Shown: positions 46,945 to 55,357 of the stretch, one piece after another
How the letters are laid out: each line of letters starts with the position of its first letter
Position numbering within the stretch: the first letter of the stretch is position 1
Assembly: GCA_046347945.1 (NCBI GenBank)
Contig: JAXMFB010000021.1
Span: 1-64,000, forward strand
Direction: 5' to 3'
Length of the DNA stretch: 64,000 bases
Source of the DNA: Zeimonas sp046347945
GTDB lineage: Bacteria > Pseudomonadota > Gammaproteobacteria > Burkholderiales > Burkholderiaceae_E
The notes under the pieces: model-generated
Told to the model about the DNA's origin: nothing
What the model saw: only the letters and a program-made list of their open reading frames with translations
Databases searched by the model: none
Translations under genes and position numbers: made by a program

Positions 46945-48189
46945 ATGAACCCCGATGCCGCCACCGTCTGGCGCGCGCCGCGGTGGGCGCTCGCCGTGCT
47001 GCTCGCGGCGCTGGGCATGCTCGGGCCGTTCTCGATCGACACCTACCTGCCGGCGTTCTCCGGCATCGCGCGGGCGCTGGACGCGACGCCGGTGCAGATG
47101 CAGCAGACGCTGTCGGCCTACCTGTTCGGCTTCGCGTTCATGAACCTGTTCCACGGCGCGCTGGCCGACAGCTTCGGAAGGCGTCCGGTGGTGCTGTGGG
47201 GCGTCGGCGTGTTCACGCTCGCCTCGATCGGATGCGCGCTGTCGCCGACGATCGGCTGGCTGGTGTTCTTCCGCGCGCTGCAGGGCCTGTCGACCGGCGC
47301 GGGCATCGTCGTTTCGCGCGCGGTCATCCGCGACCTGTTCCCGCCCGAGGACGCGCAGCGGATGATGTCGCAGGTGACGATCTACTTCGGCGTCGCGCCC
47401 GCGGTCGCGCCGATGGTCGGCGGATGGCTCTTCGTCCACGTCGACTGGCACGGCATCTTCTGGCTGCTGGCGGTGCTGGGCCTGCTGCTGTGGCTGGGCA
47501 ACTGGAAGTTCCTGCCCGAGACGCTGCACCCTACGCACCGCCAGCCGTTCGAGTTCGCGCACCTGATGCGCGGCTACTCGCAATTGCTGTCCGATCCGCG
47601 CTTCCTGCTGCTGGCCCTGGCGAGCGGCGTGCCGTTCAACGGCATGTTCCTGTACGTGCTGTCGGCGCCCGAGTTCCTCGGCACGCACTTGCGGCTCGGC
47701 CCGACCGAGTTCTTCTGGTTCTTCCTGCTCACCATTGCCGGGATCATGACCGGCGCCTGGGCCAGCGGCCGGCTGGCCGGCCGCATCCTGCCGCGCCAGC
47801 AGGTTCGCTACGGGTTCGTCGTCATGTTCACGACCGCGACGCTGAACCTGCTGGCCAACCTCGTGTTCACCCCGCACGTCGCCTGGGCACTGCTGCCGCT
47901 CGCGGTCTTCGCCTTCGGCTGGGCGTTGAACGTTCCGGTGGTCACGCTGATGGTGCTCGACCTGTACCCGCACCGGCGCGGCATGGCCTCGTCGCTTCAG
48001 GCCGTGGTCGGCAGCGTCGCGAACGGCGTGGTGGCCGGCGTGATCGCGCCGGTGGTCATGCACTCGACCGTCGCACTGGCGTCGACCTCGCTGGCGATGC
48101 TGTGTGTCGGCCTGTTCGCGTGGCTTCACCTGCGGCGGCGCTGGCCCGAAGCGGCCAGCATGACCGGGGACGCGCCGCCGCAAGTCTAG
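46945..48189 (+). CDS. MFS efflux transporter, Bcr/CflA family
   Basis: 414 residues, twelve membrane helices. The Bcr/CflA signature is the first helix and loop (MLGPFSIDTYLPAFSGIARA), ADSFGRRPVVLWG is the MFS loop-2 motif, and RALQGLSTGAGIVVSRAVIR is motif C. Such pumps expel bicyclomycin, chloramphenicol, sulfonamides or metabolites; the substrate here is unknown. Starts 20 bp after the rplY terminator, so it needs a promoter of its own or weak readthrough. Confidence 0.92.
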   Translation: MNPDAATVWRAPRWALAVLLAALGMLGPFSIDTYLPAFSGIARALDATPVQMQQTLSAYLFGFAFMNLFHGALADSFGRRPVVLWGVGVFTLASIGCALSPTIGWLVFFRALQGLSTGAGIVVSRAVIRDLFPPEDAQRMMSQVTIYFGVAPAVAPMVGGWLFVHVDWHGIFWLLAVLGLLLWLGNWKFLPETLHPTHRQPFEFAHLMRGYSQLLSDPRFLLLALASGVPFNGMFLYVLSAPEFLGTHLRLGPTEFFWFFLLTIAGIMTGAWASGRLAGRILPRQQVRYGFVVMFTTATLNLLANLVFTPHVAWALLPLAVFAFGWALNVPVVTLMVLDLYPHRRGMASSLQAVVGSVANGVVAGVIAPVVMHSTVALASTSLAMLCVGLFAWLHLRRRWPEAASMTGDAPPQV

Positions 48190-48228
48190 ACACCATGGTC
48201 GCCCGCGCCCTTGCGGGACACCGCCGGA

Positions 48229-48387
48229 TCAGCGTGCGCCGCCGGCGATCAGTTCCGGCGGCACCGAGTGCAGGGCCTCGACACCCAGCGGCGGGTCGTT
48301 CTCGCCGAACTGCGCGGCCGGCAGCGCCGCATGACCCCAATGCGGGTCGTCGTCGCAACACGGCTGCGGTGGCGGGTGGGCGTTCAT
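48229..48387 (-). CDS. 52-residue hypothetical protein with a CC-DDD-H-H motif
   Basis: A short gene with a strong ribosome site: GAGGAG seven bases before ATG 48387. It reads MNAHPPPQPCCDDDPHWGHA, then AALPAAQFGENDPPLGVEAL and ends LIAGGAR. Two adjacent Cys, three Asp and two His in the first 20 residues suggest metal binding; no signal peptide or membrane helix. Not recognised. It lies directly downstream of the LuxR-type regulator on the same strand, convergent with the MFS pump, so it may be part of that regulator's transcript. Confidence 0.5.
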   Translation of the reverse strand: MNAHPPPQPCCDDDPHWGHAALPAAQFGENDPPLGVEALHSVPPELIAGGAR

Positions 48388-48456
48388 CGTCGCGCTCCTC
48401 GTTGTCTGTTCCGGGAGCATTCTCGGGCGCGCGACGCGGGCGCGCATCGCACCACC

Positions 48457-48476
48457 GAGCCATCGATGCATGGCTC
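48457..48476. repeat. Inverted repeat between the regulator and the 52-aa gene
   Basis: GAGCCAT at 48457-48463 pairs with ATGGCTC at 48470-48476 around six bases. A second GAGCC/GGCTC pair lies at 48481-48497 and overlaps the regulator stop codon. No T-run follows. Could be a transcript 3' hairpin or an operator; function not shown. Confidence 0.4.
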
Positions 48477-48495
48477 CAGCGAGCCACGAGGCGGC

Positions 48496-51210
48496 TCAGC
48501 GCCCCGAGCCGAGGTAGCGCGCGATCACCTCGCCACGGGTGTGGACCCCGAGCTTGGCGATGATGTTGGCGACGTGGCGCTTGACCGTGTGCAGGCTGAT
48601 GTCGAGCGTCAGGGCGATCCGCTTGTTGCTCGCGCCCTTGACGATCAGCGCGACGACCTCGCGCTCGCGGGTGGTGAGCTCGTCGAGCGTCGCGGGCCCC
48701 GGCTGGGGGGCCAGCGCCGGGCCGACCGGGCACACCGCCGGGCGCAGTGCGTTGCAGCGCCCGATCAGCGCCAGCCAGGCGGCGCGGCGCGGATGCTCGC
48801 GATCGATCCGGTCGGCCAGTGCGACCACGAGCTCGGCGCGCTCGAGCAGCAGGCGGCCGAACATCCCGGCCTCGAGCGCGTCGTCGAGCAGCTCGGCGGC
48901 CATCGCCTGCGCGCGCTCGGCCTGGCCGCTGCGCGCCAGCGCATCGACGGCTGCAACCCGCACGTCGCCGCCGATCGTCAGCAGCGGATAGCGCCGCTGC
49001 GCGTCGACCACGTCGCTCATCAGCTCGGCGGCGCGTGCCCACTGGCCGTCCTGGTACGCGACCAGCGCCTCGGCCCACCGGCGCGCCCCGGCCATGTAGG
49101 GCCATTCGGTCTCGCGGAATGCCGTGAGCAGCCGCGCGTAGTCCTGGCGCAGCGCGGCATCGTCGCCGCTGCTCCAGTGCAACCTCGCCATCAGGTACAG
49201 GTAGGTGCCGACCCAGGCATTGCGGGTGCCCAGGGTCATGGTCTGCCCGGTGCGGATGACCTCCTGCACCAGTTCGACCGCCTCGTCGCCGCGGCCCGCG
49301 ATCGACAACAGCATCGTGCGGACCATGCACAGGTCGACCATCAGCGCACGGAACTCGCGCCAGCGCTCGACGTCGACCCAGACCGACTCGACGAGATCGT
49401 GCGCGCGCTCGAGGTCGCCTTCCCACATCGCTGCCCAGGCCGCGAGCACGGTCGCATGCGCGAACGCCAGGCTGTCGGGGCGGGCGTCGAGCGCAATGAC
49501 CAGCGCGTGGAAGCGCCGGAACAGCTCGCTGAAGGCCGGCGTCGCGACGAAATGCGAGCGGATGCGCTCGGCGAGGCGGACGCACAGGTCGACCGATGCG
49601 ACGCGCTCGGCCAGCCCGATGGCGCTTCGCAGCGCCGCTGAGGCCTCGTCGGGCCGGCCCGTGGCGTTGAACAGCCAGGCCCGTTCGAGCACGAGCTCGG
49701 CCTGCAGCTCGGCGTCGAGCCCGGTATCGTCGATCCGCTCGAGCCGCTCGGCTGCAGCCCGTACGTCGCCGGTGTAGCTGACCACGCGCGCGAGCAGCAG
49801 CAGGCTGCGAACCGCGTGCGCGCGGTCTCCGGCCGCCTCGAATCCCTGCCAGGCGAGCTCGAGGCTCGCGCGGCCCTCGTCGAAGGCGCTGCGCTGCCAG
49901 GCCAGCAGCCCGGCGATCCAGTGCGCCTGCACGTGGTCGCCGACGCCGGCCGCCGCCAGTGCGCGCAGCGCCTGTGTCACGGCCTCGGTGTGCCCCTGCC
50001 TCAACAGCGCCTCGGCATGCCTGCCCAGCACCTCGAGCGCCCGTCGCGGCTCGCCGGCTTCGACCGCGTGACGCACCGCGCGCAGCGGCTCGTCGGCGAT
50101 CGATGCCGCACGCAGGTTCAGCTCGCGCCACGCCTGCGGCGCCCCGCGGCGCAGCCGGGCGTTCAGGAAATCGCGGAACAGGTCGTGCATCCGCACGGTC
50201 GGGCGCGACGGGTCGAGCACCGTGACGAACAGGTTGCGCTGGATCAGCTGGTCGATCATCGCCAAGCTGTCGACGCGCCCGCTCAGCTGCGTGCAACGCT
50301 GCGGATCGAGTTCGTCGAGCACGCAGCACACGGACACGAACGCGGAGAGCTCCGGCGGCAACTTGGCCAGCACCTCCTCGGCCAGGTACTCGAATACCTG
50401 CTCGTCGCCGGGTACCAGGCTGCCGGCCGGCCCCTGGGGCGCGGCCGCGTCGTCGCGGCACCCGGCGGCGAGCAAGCGCAGGCCCGCAATCCAGCCCTGG
50501 GAGCGCCGAATCCAGGCCTGCGCCAGCTGCCCGGACGAAGCCTCGCCCAGGCGAGCCAGGAACGCCGCCGCCTCGTCGGTCGAGAAACGCAATCGCGACT
50601 GCGGGAACTCGGCCAGATGGCCCGCGGCGCGACGCCGCGCCAGCGGCAGGCGCGGCGGCTCGCGCGAGGCCATGACGCAGGTGACGCGCTCGGGCAGCAG
50701 CCCGATGAAGTAGTCGAGCCAGTTCCAGGTGATCGCGTCGTCGATCACGTGCAGGTCGTCCCACACCCAGACGAAGCGCCCGACTTCGCATTCGGCCAGC
50801 CAACCGGCGACTTCGGCGGCCGCTGCGCGCGCACCGGCCTCGCTGGACCCGACCATGCGGGTCAGCGTGTCGGCGTCGAGCCCGTCGGCGTGGTGCAGCG
50901 TCGCGTTGATGGAATCGACCAGCACGCGGAACAGGCGCGCCGGCGCGCGGTCGAGACGGTCGACCGCGATCCACGACAGCGCCCAGCCGGCGGGAGCCTC
51001 GGCCAACGCCTGCGCGAGCGCGGTGGTCTTGCCGAACCCGGCACCCGCCACGACGAGCACCAGCCGCGCCTCGGCGATCGCATCGAGCATGGCGCGCGAC
51101 AACCGCTCGCGCTCGAGCAGCCGCGGCCGCAACGACGGCACCGTGAAGCGGCTGCCCGGCGCGCGCCGTGGCGCCGCAAACGGCGTGCGGACGGCAGCGG
51201 GCGCCGGCAT
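48496..51210 (-). CDS. MalT-like LuxR-family regulator with STAND ATPase and TPR-like array
   Basis: 904 residues. Residues 15-45 lead into Walker A AGAGFGKTTALAQAL and Walker B VWVWDDLHVID, an NTPase of the STAND/MalT class. The long middle is helical and TPR-like. The C-terminal LuxR HTH is LTTREREVVALIVKGASNKR, then ISLHTVKRHVANIIAKLGVH. MalT-type proteins need ATP plus an inducer to oligomerise and activate transcription. The inducer is unknown. I chose the ATG at 51210 because GGAGG lies four bases before it; ATGs further upstream exist. It faces pth. Confidence 0.9.
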   Translation of the reverse strand: MPAPAAVRTPFAAPRRAPGSRFTVPSLRPRLLERERLSRAMLDAIAEARLVLVVAGAGFGKTTALAQALAEAPAGWALSWIAVDRLDRAPARLFRVLVDSINATLHHADGLDADTLTRMVGSSEAGARAAAAEVAGWLAECEVGRFVWVWDDLHVIDDAITWNWLDYFIGLLPERVTCVMASREPPRLPLARRRAAGHLAEFPQSRLRFSTDEAAAFLARLGEASSGQLAQAWIRRSQGWIAGLRLLAAGCRDDAAAPQGPAGSLVPGDEQVFEYLAEEVLAKLPPELSAFVSVCCVLDELDPQRCTQLSGRVDSLAMIDQLIQRNLFVTVLDPSRPTVRMHDLFRDFLNARLRRGAPQAWRELNLRAASIADEPLRAVRHAVEAGEPRRALEVLGRHAEALLRQGHTEAVTQALRALAAAGVGDHVQAHWIAGLLAWQRSAFDEGRASLELAWQGFEAAGDRAHAVRSLLLLARVVSYTGDVRAAAERLERIDDTGLDAELQAELVLERAWLFNATGRPDEASAALRSAIGLAERVASVDLCVRLAERIRSHFVATPAFSELFRRFHALVIALDARPDSLAFAHATVLAAWAAMWEGDLERAHDLVESVWVDVERWREFRALMVDLCMVRTMLLSIAGRGDEAVELVQEVIRTGQTMTLGTRNAWVGTYLYLMARLHWSSGDDAALRQDYARLLTAFRETEWPYMAGARRWAEALVAYQDGQWARAAELMSDVVDAQRRYPLLTIGGDVRVAAVDALARSGQAERAQAMAAELLDDALEAGMFGRLLLERAELVVALADRIDREHPRRAAWLALIGRCNALRPAVCPVGPALAPQPGPATLDELTTREREVVALIVKGASNKRIALTLDISLHTVKRHVANIIAKLGVHTRGEVIARYLGSGR

Positions 51211-51409
51211 TCGACCTCCGGCAGACGGCAAGCTTGTTCCCCCAAGGAGACGGACGGGCCGCATCGCGAGGCTGCGCAGGCGAGGCTGCGCGCCGACCGG
51301 AACTTTTGATGATAGCCGATCGGGTGACGCGGATTCCACTACACTTGCGCCCGGCACTCTCCGGGTCATTCACCGGGCCACCCACCGGGACACCCGAGCG
51401 GCACACGAG

Positions 51410-51997
51410 ATGAACGGCATCCGACTCGTAGTCGGGCTGGGCAACCCCGGCCCCGAGCACCATCTGGACCGGCACAACGCCGGCTTCTGGTTCGTCGACG
51501 CGCTCGCGCGCGATCACGGTGCGCAACTCGCGCGCGAAGGCAAGTTCCACGGCGACGTCGGCCGCGCCCGCATCGGCGGCGCAACGGTGTTCCTGCTCGA
51601 GCCCGCCACCTGGATGAACCGCTCCGGACAGGCCGTGGTCGCGCTGGCGCACTTCTACCGGATCCTCCCCGACGAGATCGTGGTGGTGCACGACGAGCTC
51701 GATCTGCTGCCCGGCCAGGCGAAAATGAAGAAGGGCGGCGGCCACGCCGGCCACAACGGGCTGAAGGACATCCAGGCCCGGCTCGGCAGCGCCGACTTCT
51801 GGCGCCTTCGCATCGGCATCGGCCACCCGCGCACGCTGCAGCTGAACCAGGAGGTGGCCGACTTCGTCCTGAACCGCCCGACGCGCGAGCAGCAGCAGGC
51901 GATCGACGAGGCGATCGGGCGCGGGCTCGACTGCATCGCGGAGACGGTGGCCGGCGACTTCGAAGCCGCGATGATGAAGCTTCACACCCGCAAGTAA
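51410..51997 (+). CDS. pth: Peptidyl-tRNA hydrolase
   Basis: 195 residues. Catalytic His22 (DRHNAGFWFVD), Asn12 (GLGNPG), substrate Asn in WMNRSGQAV and Asp in VVVHDELDLLPG; GHNGLKDI is the second signature. Recycles peptidyl-tRNA released from ribosomes. In many relatives it follows rplY directly; here a 4.5-kb block intervenes. A TACACT -10-like box is at 51340-51345. Confidence 0.97.
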   Translation: MNGIRLVVGLGNPGPEHHLDRHNAGFWFVDALARDHGAQLAREGKFHGDVGRARIGGATVFLLEPATWMNRSGQAVVALAHFYRILPDEIVVVHDELDLLPGQAKMKKGGGHAGHNGLKDIQARLGSADFWRLRIGIGHPRTLQLNQEVADFVLNRPTREQQQAIDEAIGRGLDCIAETVAGDFEAAMMKLHTRK

Positions 51998-52006
51998 CGG
52001 AACCCC

Positions 52007-52483
52007 ATGCCCGCCAGAATCGTCACCCGCCGCTCCGCCATCCACGGCAACGGCATGTTCGCCGCCACCGACATCCCGGCCGGCGCCCGGCTGATCCAGT
52101 ACAAGGGAAGGCTGCTCACGCACGCCGAGAGCGACGAGCTCTACGGTGACGGCGCCGACACCGGCCACACGTTCCTGTTCTCGCTGAACGACGACTACGT
52201 GATCGACGCCAACCAGCAGGGCAACAGCGCGCGATGGATCAACCACGGTTGCGCGCCGAACTGCGAGGCGGTGGTCGACGAGGACGCCCGCGGCGACCGG
52301 CGCCGCGACCGCGTGTTCATCGAGTCGACCCGCGACATCCGCAAGGGCGAGGAGCTCACCTACAACTACGGGATCGTGCTCGGCGTTCCCCACACGCGCG
52401 CGATGAAGCGGATCTGGGCGTGCCGCTGCGGCGCGCCGCAGTGCACCGGAACGATGCTTCAGCCCAGGCGCGGGCGCCGCTGA
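52007..52483 (+). CDS. SET-domain protein (putative lysine methyltransferase)
   Basis: 158 residues and essentially only a SET domain. AdoMet and pseudo-knot motifs RWINHGCAPNC and GEELTYNYG are present, and the post-SET-like cysteines CRCGAPQC follow, with the fourth cysteine of a zinc site at NC in NHGCAPNC. SET proteins methylate lysines on proteins; bacterial targets are mostly unknown. Nine bases downstream of pth, hence probably cotranscribed. Confidence 0.92.
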   Translation: MPARIVTRRSAIHGNGMFAATDIPAGARLIQYKGRLLTHAESDELYGDGADTGHTFLFSLNDDYVIDANQQGNSARWINHGCAPNCEAVVDEDARGDRRRDRVFIESTRDIRKGEELTYNYGIVLGVPHTRAMKRIWACRCGAPQCTGTMLQPRRGRR

Positions 52484-52543
52484 GCGGCGCCGCCGCACGG
52501 CGCCGCCCCGCAGCGCGCTCGCCGCTCACCGGCCCGCTTGCGC

Positions 52544-54073
52544 TCAGCCGTCGCTGCGGCGTCGCCTCGCCACGCTGCGCTCGGCCACCAGCTCGACGAT
52601 CCCGTCGGCTTCCTGCTGCTCGAGCCGCACGGTGAACCCCCACAGGTACGCGAGGTGCTCGAGCACGGCCTCGCAGGAAGCCTCGGCGAGCGGCCGCCGG
52701 TCGCGAACGAAGTGGCGCAGCGTGAGCGAACGGTCGCCATGCAGGTCCACGTTCCAGACCTGGATGTCGGGCTCGCGGCTGCCCAGGTCGTATTGCGCGG
52801 AGAGCAGCCGGCGAAGCGCGCGGTAGCCCCGCTCGTCGTGGATCGCGTCGATCCTCAGCTTCTCGCGGCTGTCGTCGTCGAGCACCGCGAAGAAGCGGAA
52901 CTCGCGCATCAGGCGCGGCGACAGGTACTGGGCGACGAAGCTCTCGTCCTTGAAGTTGCGCATCGCGAAGTCGAACGTCTTTCTCCAGTCCGAGCCTGCG
53001 ATCTCGGGAAACCACTCGCGGTCCTCGTCGGTCGGCGCCTCGCAGATGCGCCGGATGTCGCGCCATATCGCGAAGCCCAGCGCATAGGGGTTGATCCCCG
53101 AATAGTGCGGGCTGTTGTACGGCGGCTGGTAGACGACGTTGGTGTGCGACTGCAGGAACTCGAGCATGAACCCGTCCGAGAGCAGTCCGTCGTCGTACAT
53201 CGAGTTGAGCAGCGTGTAGTGCCAGAACGTCGCCCAGCCCTCGTTCATGACCTGCGTCTGCCGCTGCGGGTAGAAGTACTGGCCGATCTTGCGGATGATG
53301 CGCACCACCTCGCGCTGCCACGGCTCGAGCAGCGGCGCGTGCTTCTCGACGAAGTACAGCAGGTTCTCCTCGGGCTCCTCGGGCCAGCGCTTCTCGCACC
53401 GCTCCTCGGCCTTCTCGATCGCCGGCGGCAGCGTGCGCCACAGGTCGTTGACCTGTGCCTGCAGGTACTCCTCGCGTTCCTTCTGGCGCAGCTTCTCCTT
53501 CTCGAGCGACAACCGTGGGGCGCGCTGGTAGCGGTCGACACCGAGGTTGACCAGGGCGTGGCAGGCGTCGATCAGCCGCTCGACCGCCGCCTCGCCGTGG
53601 TGCTCCTCGCACTCGGCGATGTAGTTGCGCGCGAACACCAGGTAATCGATGATCGCGTCGGCGCTGGTCCACTGCCGGAACAGGTGATTGCCCTTGAAGA
53701 AGGAGTTGTGCCCGTAGGCGGCGTGCGCGATCACCAGCGCCTGCATCGGCAGCGTGTTTTCCTCCATCAGGTAGGCGATGCACGGGTTCGAGTTGATGAC
53801 GATCTCGTAGGCCAGCCCCATCTGGCCGCGCCGGTAGCGGCTCTCGGTCGCCAGGAAGTGCTTGCCGAACGACCAGTGGTGGTAGTAGACCGGCATGCCG
53901 CTCGACGCGTAGGCGTCCATCATCTGCTCGGCGCTGATGATCTCGACCAGGTGCGGATAGACGTCGAGCCCGTAGCGCCGCGCGACTTCGCCGATCGCCC
54001 CGTCGTAGCGCTCGATCGCCTCGAAGCTCCATTCGGAGCTGTCGGGGAGGCGCACCGCCTGCCACGCCGTCAT
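52544..54073 (-). CDS. spoVR: SpoVR-family protein
   Basis: 509 residues. Typical blocks: DVYPHLVEIISAEQMMDAYA, YHHWSFGKHFL, YEIVINSNPCIAYLMEEN, and VMNEGWATFWHYTLLNSMYD. Named for a Bacillus cortex gene, but common in non-sporing bacteria with PrkA and YeaH; biochemical role unknown. Its ATG overlaps the yeaH stop by four bases. Last gene of prkA-yeaH-spoVR. Confidence 0.95.
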   Translation of the reverse strand: MTAWQAVRLPDSSEWSFEAIERYDGAIGEVARRYGLDVYPHLVEIISAEQMMDAYASSGMPVYYHHWSFGKHFLATESRYRRGQMGLAYEIVINSNPCIAYLMEENTLPMQALVIAHAAYGHNSFFKGNHLFRQWTSADAIIDYLVFARNYIAECEEHHGEAAVERLIDACHALVNLGVDRYQRAPRLSLEKEKLRQKEREEYLQAQVNDLWRTLPPAIEKAEERCEKRWPEEPEENLLYFVEKHAPLLEPWQREVVRIIRKIGQYFYPQRQTQVMNEGWATFWHYTLLNSMYDDGLLSDGFMLEFLQSHTNVVYQPPYNSPHYSGINPYALGFAIWRDIRRICEAPTDEDREWFPEIAGSDWRKTFDFAMRNFKDESFVAQYLSPRLMREFRFFAVLDDDSREKLRIDAIHDERGYRALRRLLSAQYDLGSREPDIQVWNVDLHGDRSLTLRHFVRDRRPLAEASCEAVLEHLAYLWGFTVRLEQQEADGIVELVAERSVARRRRSDG

Positions 54074-55350
54074 GCCGGGCCCGCCTGGCTGCGCTTGCGG
54101 AACAGCTCGCGGAACACCGGGTAGATGTCACCCGGCCCGCCGATCCGCTGCATCGCGAACCTGTCGGGATGCAGCGCCTGCAGCTTCTCGTACTCGCGCC
54201 ACAGGTTCTGCGGCTCGCCCTGGCTGATCTCGATGTAGGCGAAATACTGGCACGACGGCAGGATCGACTCCCCGATCAGCGTCCGGCACAGCGGCGAATC
54301 GTCGTTCCAGTTGTCGCCGTCCGAGGCCTGCGCGACGTAGATGTTCCAGAGGCTCGACGAATAGCGCTCGGCGACGATGTCGCGCGCGAGTTCGAGCGCG
54401 CTCGACACCACCGTTCCGCCGGTCTCGCGCGAGCCGAAGAATTCGGCCTCGTCGACCTCGCTGGCTACCGTGTGGTGCCGGATGAACACGATGTCGATGC
54501 GGTCGTAGTTGCGGTCGAGGAACAGGTACAGCAGCATGAAGAAGCGCTTGGCGATGCTCTTGCGCTCCTCGTCCATCGAGCCCGAGACGTCCATGATGCA
54601 GAACATCACCGCCTGCGTCGTCGGCTCGGGCACGCGAACGCGGTGCCGGTAGCGCAGGTCGAAGGTGTCGATGAACGGGATGGCCTCGATGCGGGCCTTC
54701 AGGCGCGCGATCTCCTCGCGCAGCGCCTCGACTTCCGGGTCGTCGTCGCGACGCTCGAGGCGCAGCCGTTCGAGCTCCTGCTCGAGTTCGTGCAGCCTGC
54801 GCCCGTAAGGGCCGCCGGCGGCGACCCGCCGGCCGGCGGCGCCGCGCATGGTCCGCGTGAGGCTGATGTTGGTCGGAACGCCGCTCTGCGTGTAGCCGGC
54901 CCGCACCCGCCTGGTCTGCTCGATGCGGGCGAGCTGGCGCTTGACGAGGTTGGGCAGTGCCAGCTCGTCGAAGAAGATGTCGAGGAACTCCTCGCGCGTG
55001 AGGGTGAACGCGAACTCGTCGAGGCCCTCGCCCTCGCTGCTCGCCTGGCCGCGGCCCGGGCCGCCCTCGCCGCCCTCGGGGCGCTCGACCTCGTCGCCTG
55101 CGGCGAAACGGTCGTTGCCTGCGTGAACGTACTCGCGCACGCCGCCGCGGCCGTGCGCGAACTGCGGCTCGGCGATGTCGCGCCCCGAGATGCCGATCTT
55201 CTCGCCGTTCTCGAGGTCGCGGATGCCGCGCTTCGACACCGCGTCGGCGACCGCCCTGCGGATCTGCGCCTTGAAGCGGCGGATGAAGCGGCTGCGATTG
55301 ACCGAGCTGCGGTTGCGGCTGTCGAAGCGCCGGTCGACGATGCGCAGCAT
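54070..55350 (-). CDS. yeaH: YeaH/DUF444 protein with von Willebrand-type domain
   Basis: 426 residues. A charged N-terminal half (DRRFDSRNRSSVNRSRFIRR) and a coiled coil (LHELEQELERLRLE) precede a vWA-like domain with MIDAS motif MDVSGSMDE near residue 255. Works with PrkA in starvation in E. coli (yeaGH), exact role unknown. ATG 55350 has GAGG five bases upstream; a GTG one codon earlier is possible. Between prkA (7-bp gap) and spoVR. Confidence 0.94.
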   Translation of the reverse strand: MLRIVDRRFDSRNRSSVNRSRFIRRFKAQIRRAVADAVSKRGIRDLENGEKIGISGRDIAEPQFAHGRGGVREYVHAGNDRFAAGDEVERPEGGEGGPGRGQASSEGEGLDEFAFTLTREEFLDIFFDELALPNLVKRQLARIEQTRRVRAGYTQSGVPTNISLTRTMRGAAGRRVAAGGPYGRRLHELEQELERLRLERRDDDPEVEALREEIARLKARIEAIPFIDTFDLRYRHRVRVPEPTTQAVMFCIMDVSGSMDEERKSIAKRFFMLLYLFLDRNYDRIDIVFIRHHTVASEVDEAEFFGSRETGGTVVSSALELARDIVAERYSSSLWNIYVAQASDGDNWNDDSPLCRTLIGESILPSCQYFAYIEISQGEPQNLWREYEKLQALHPDRFAMQRIGGPGDIYPVFRELFRKRSQAGPA

Positions 55351-55357
55351 CACGGCC

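Noticed and set aside
48056..52498. A minus-strand open frame of 1,480 codons
   Set aside because: It is antisense to pth and the SET gene and off-frame to the LuxR-type regulator; its Arg/Ala-rich translation has no domains.
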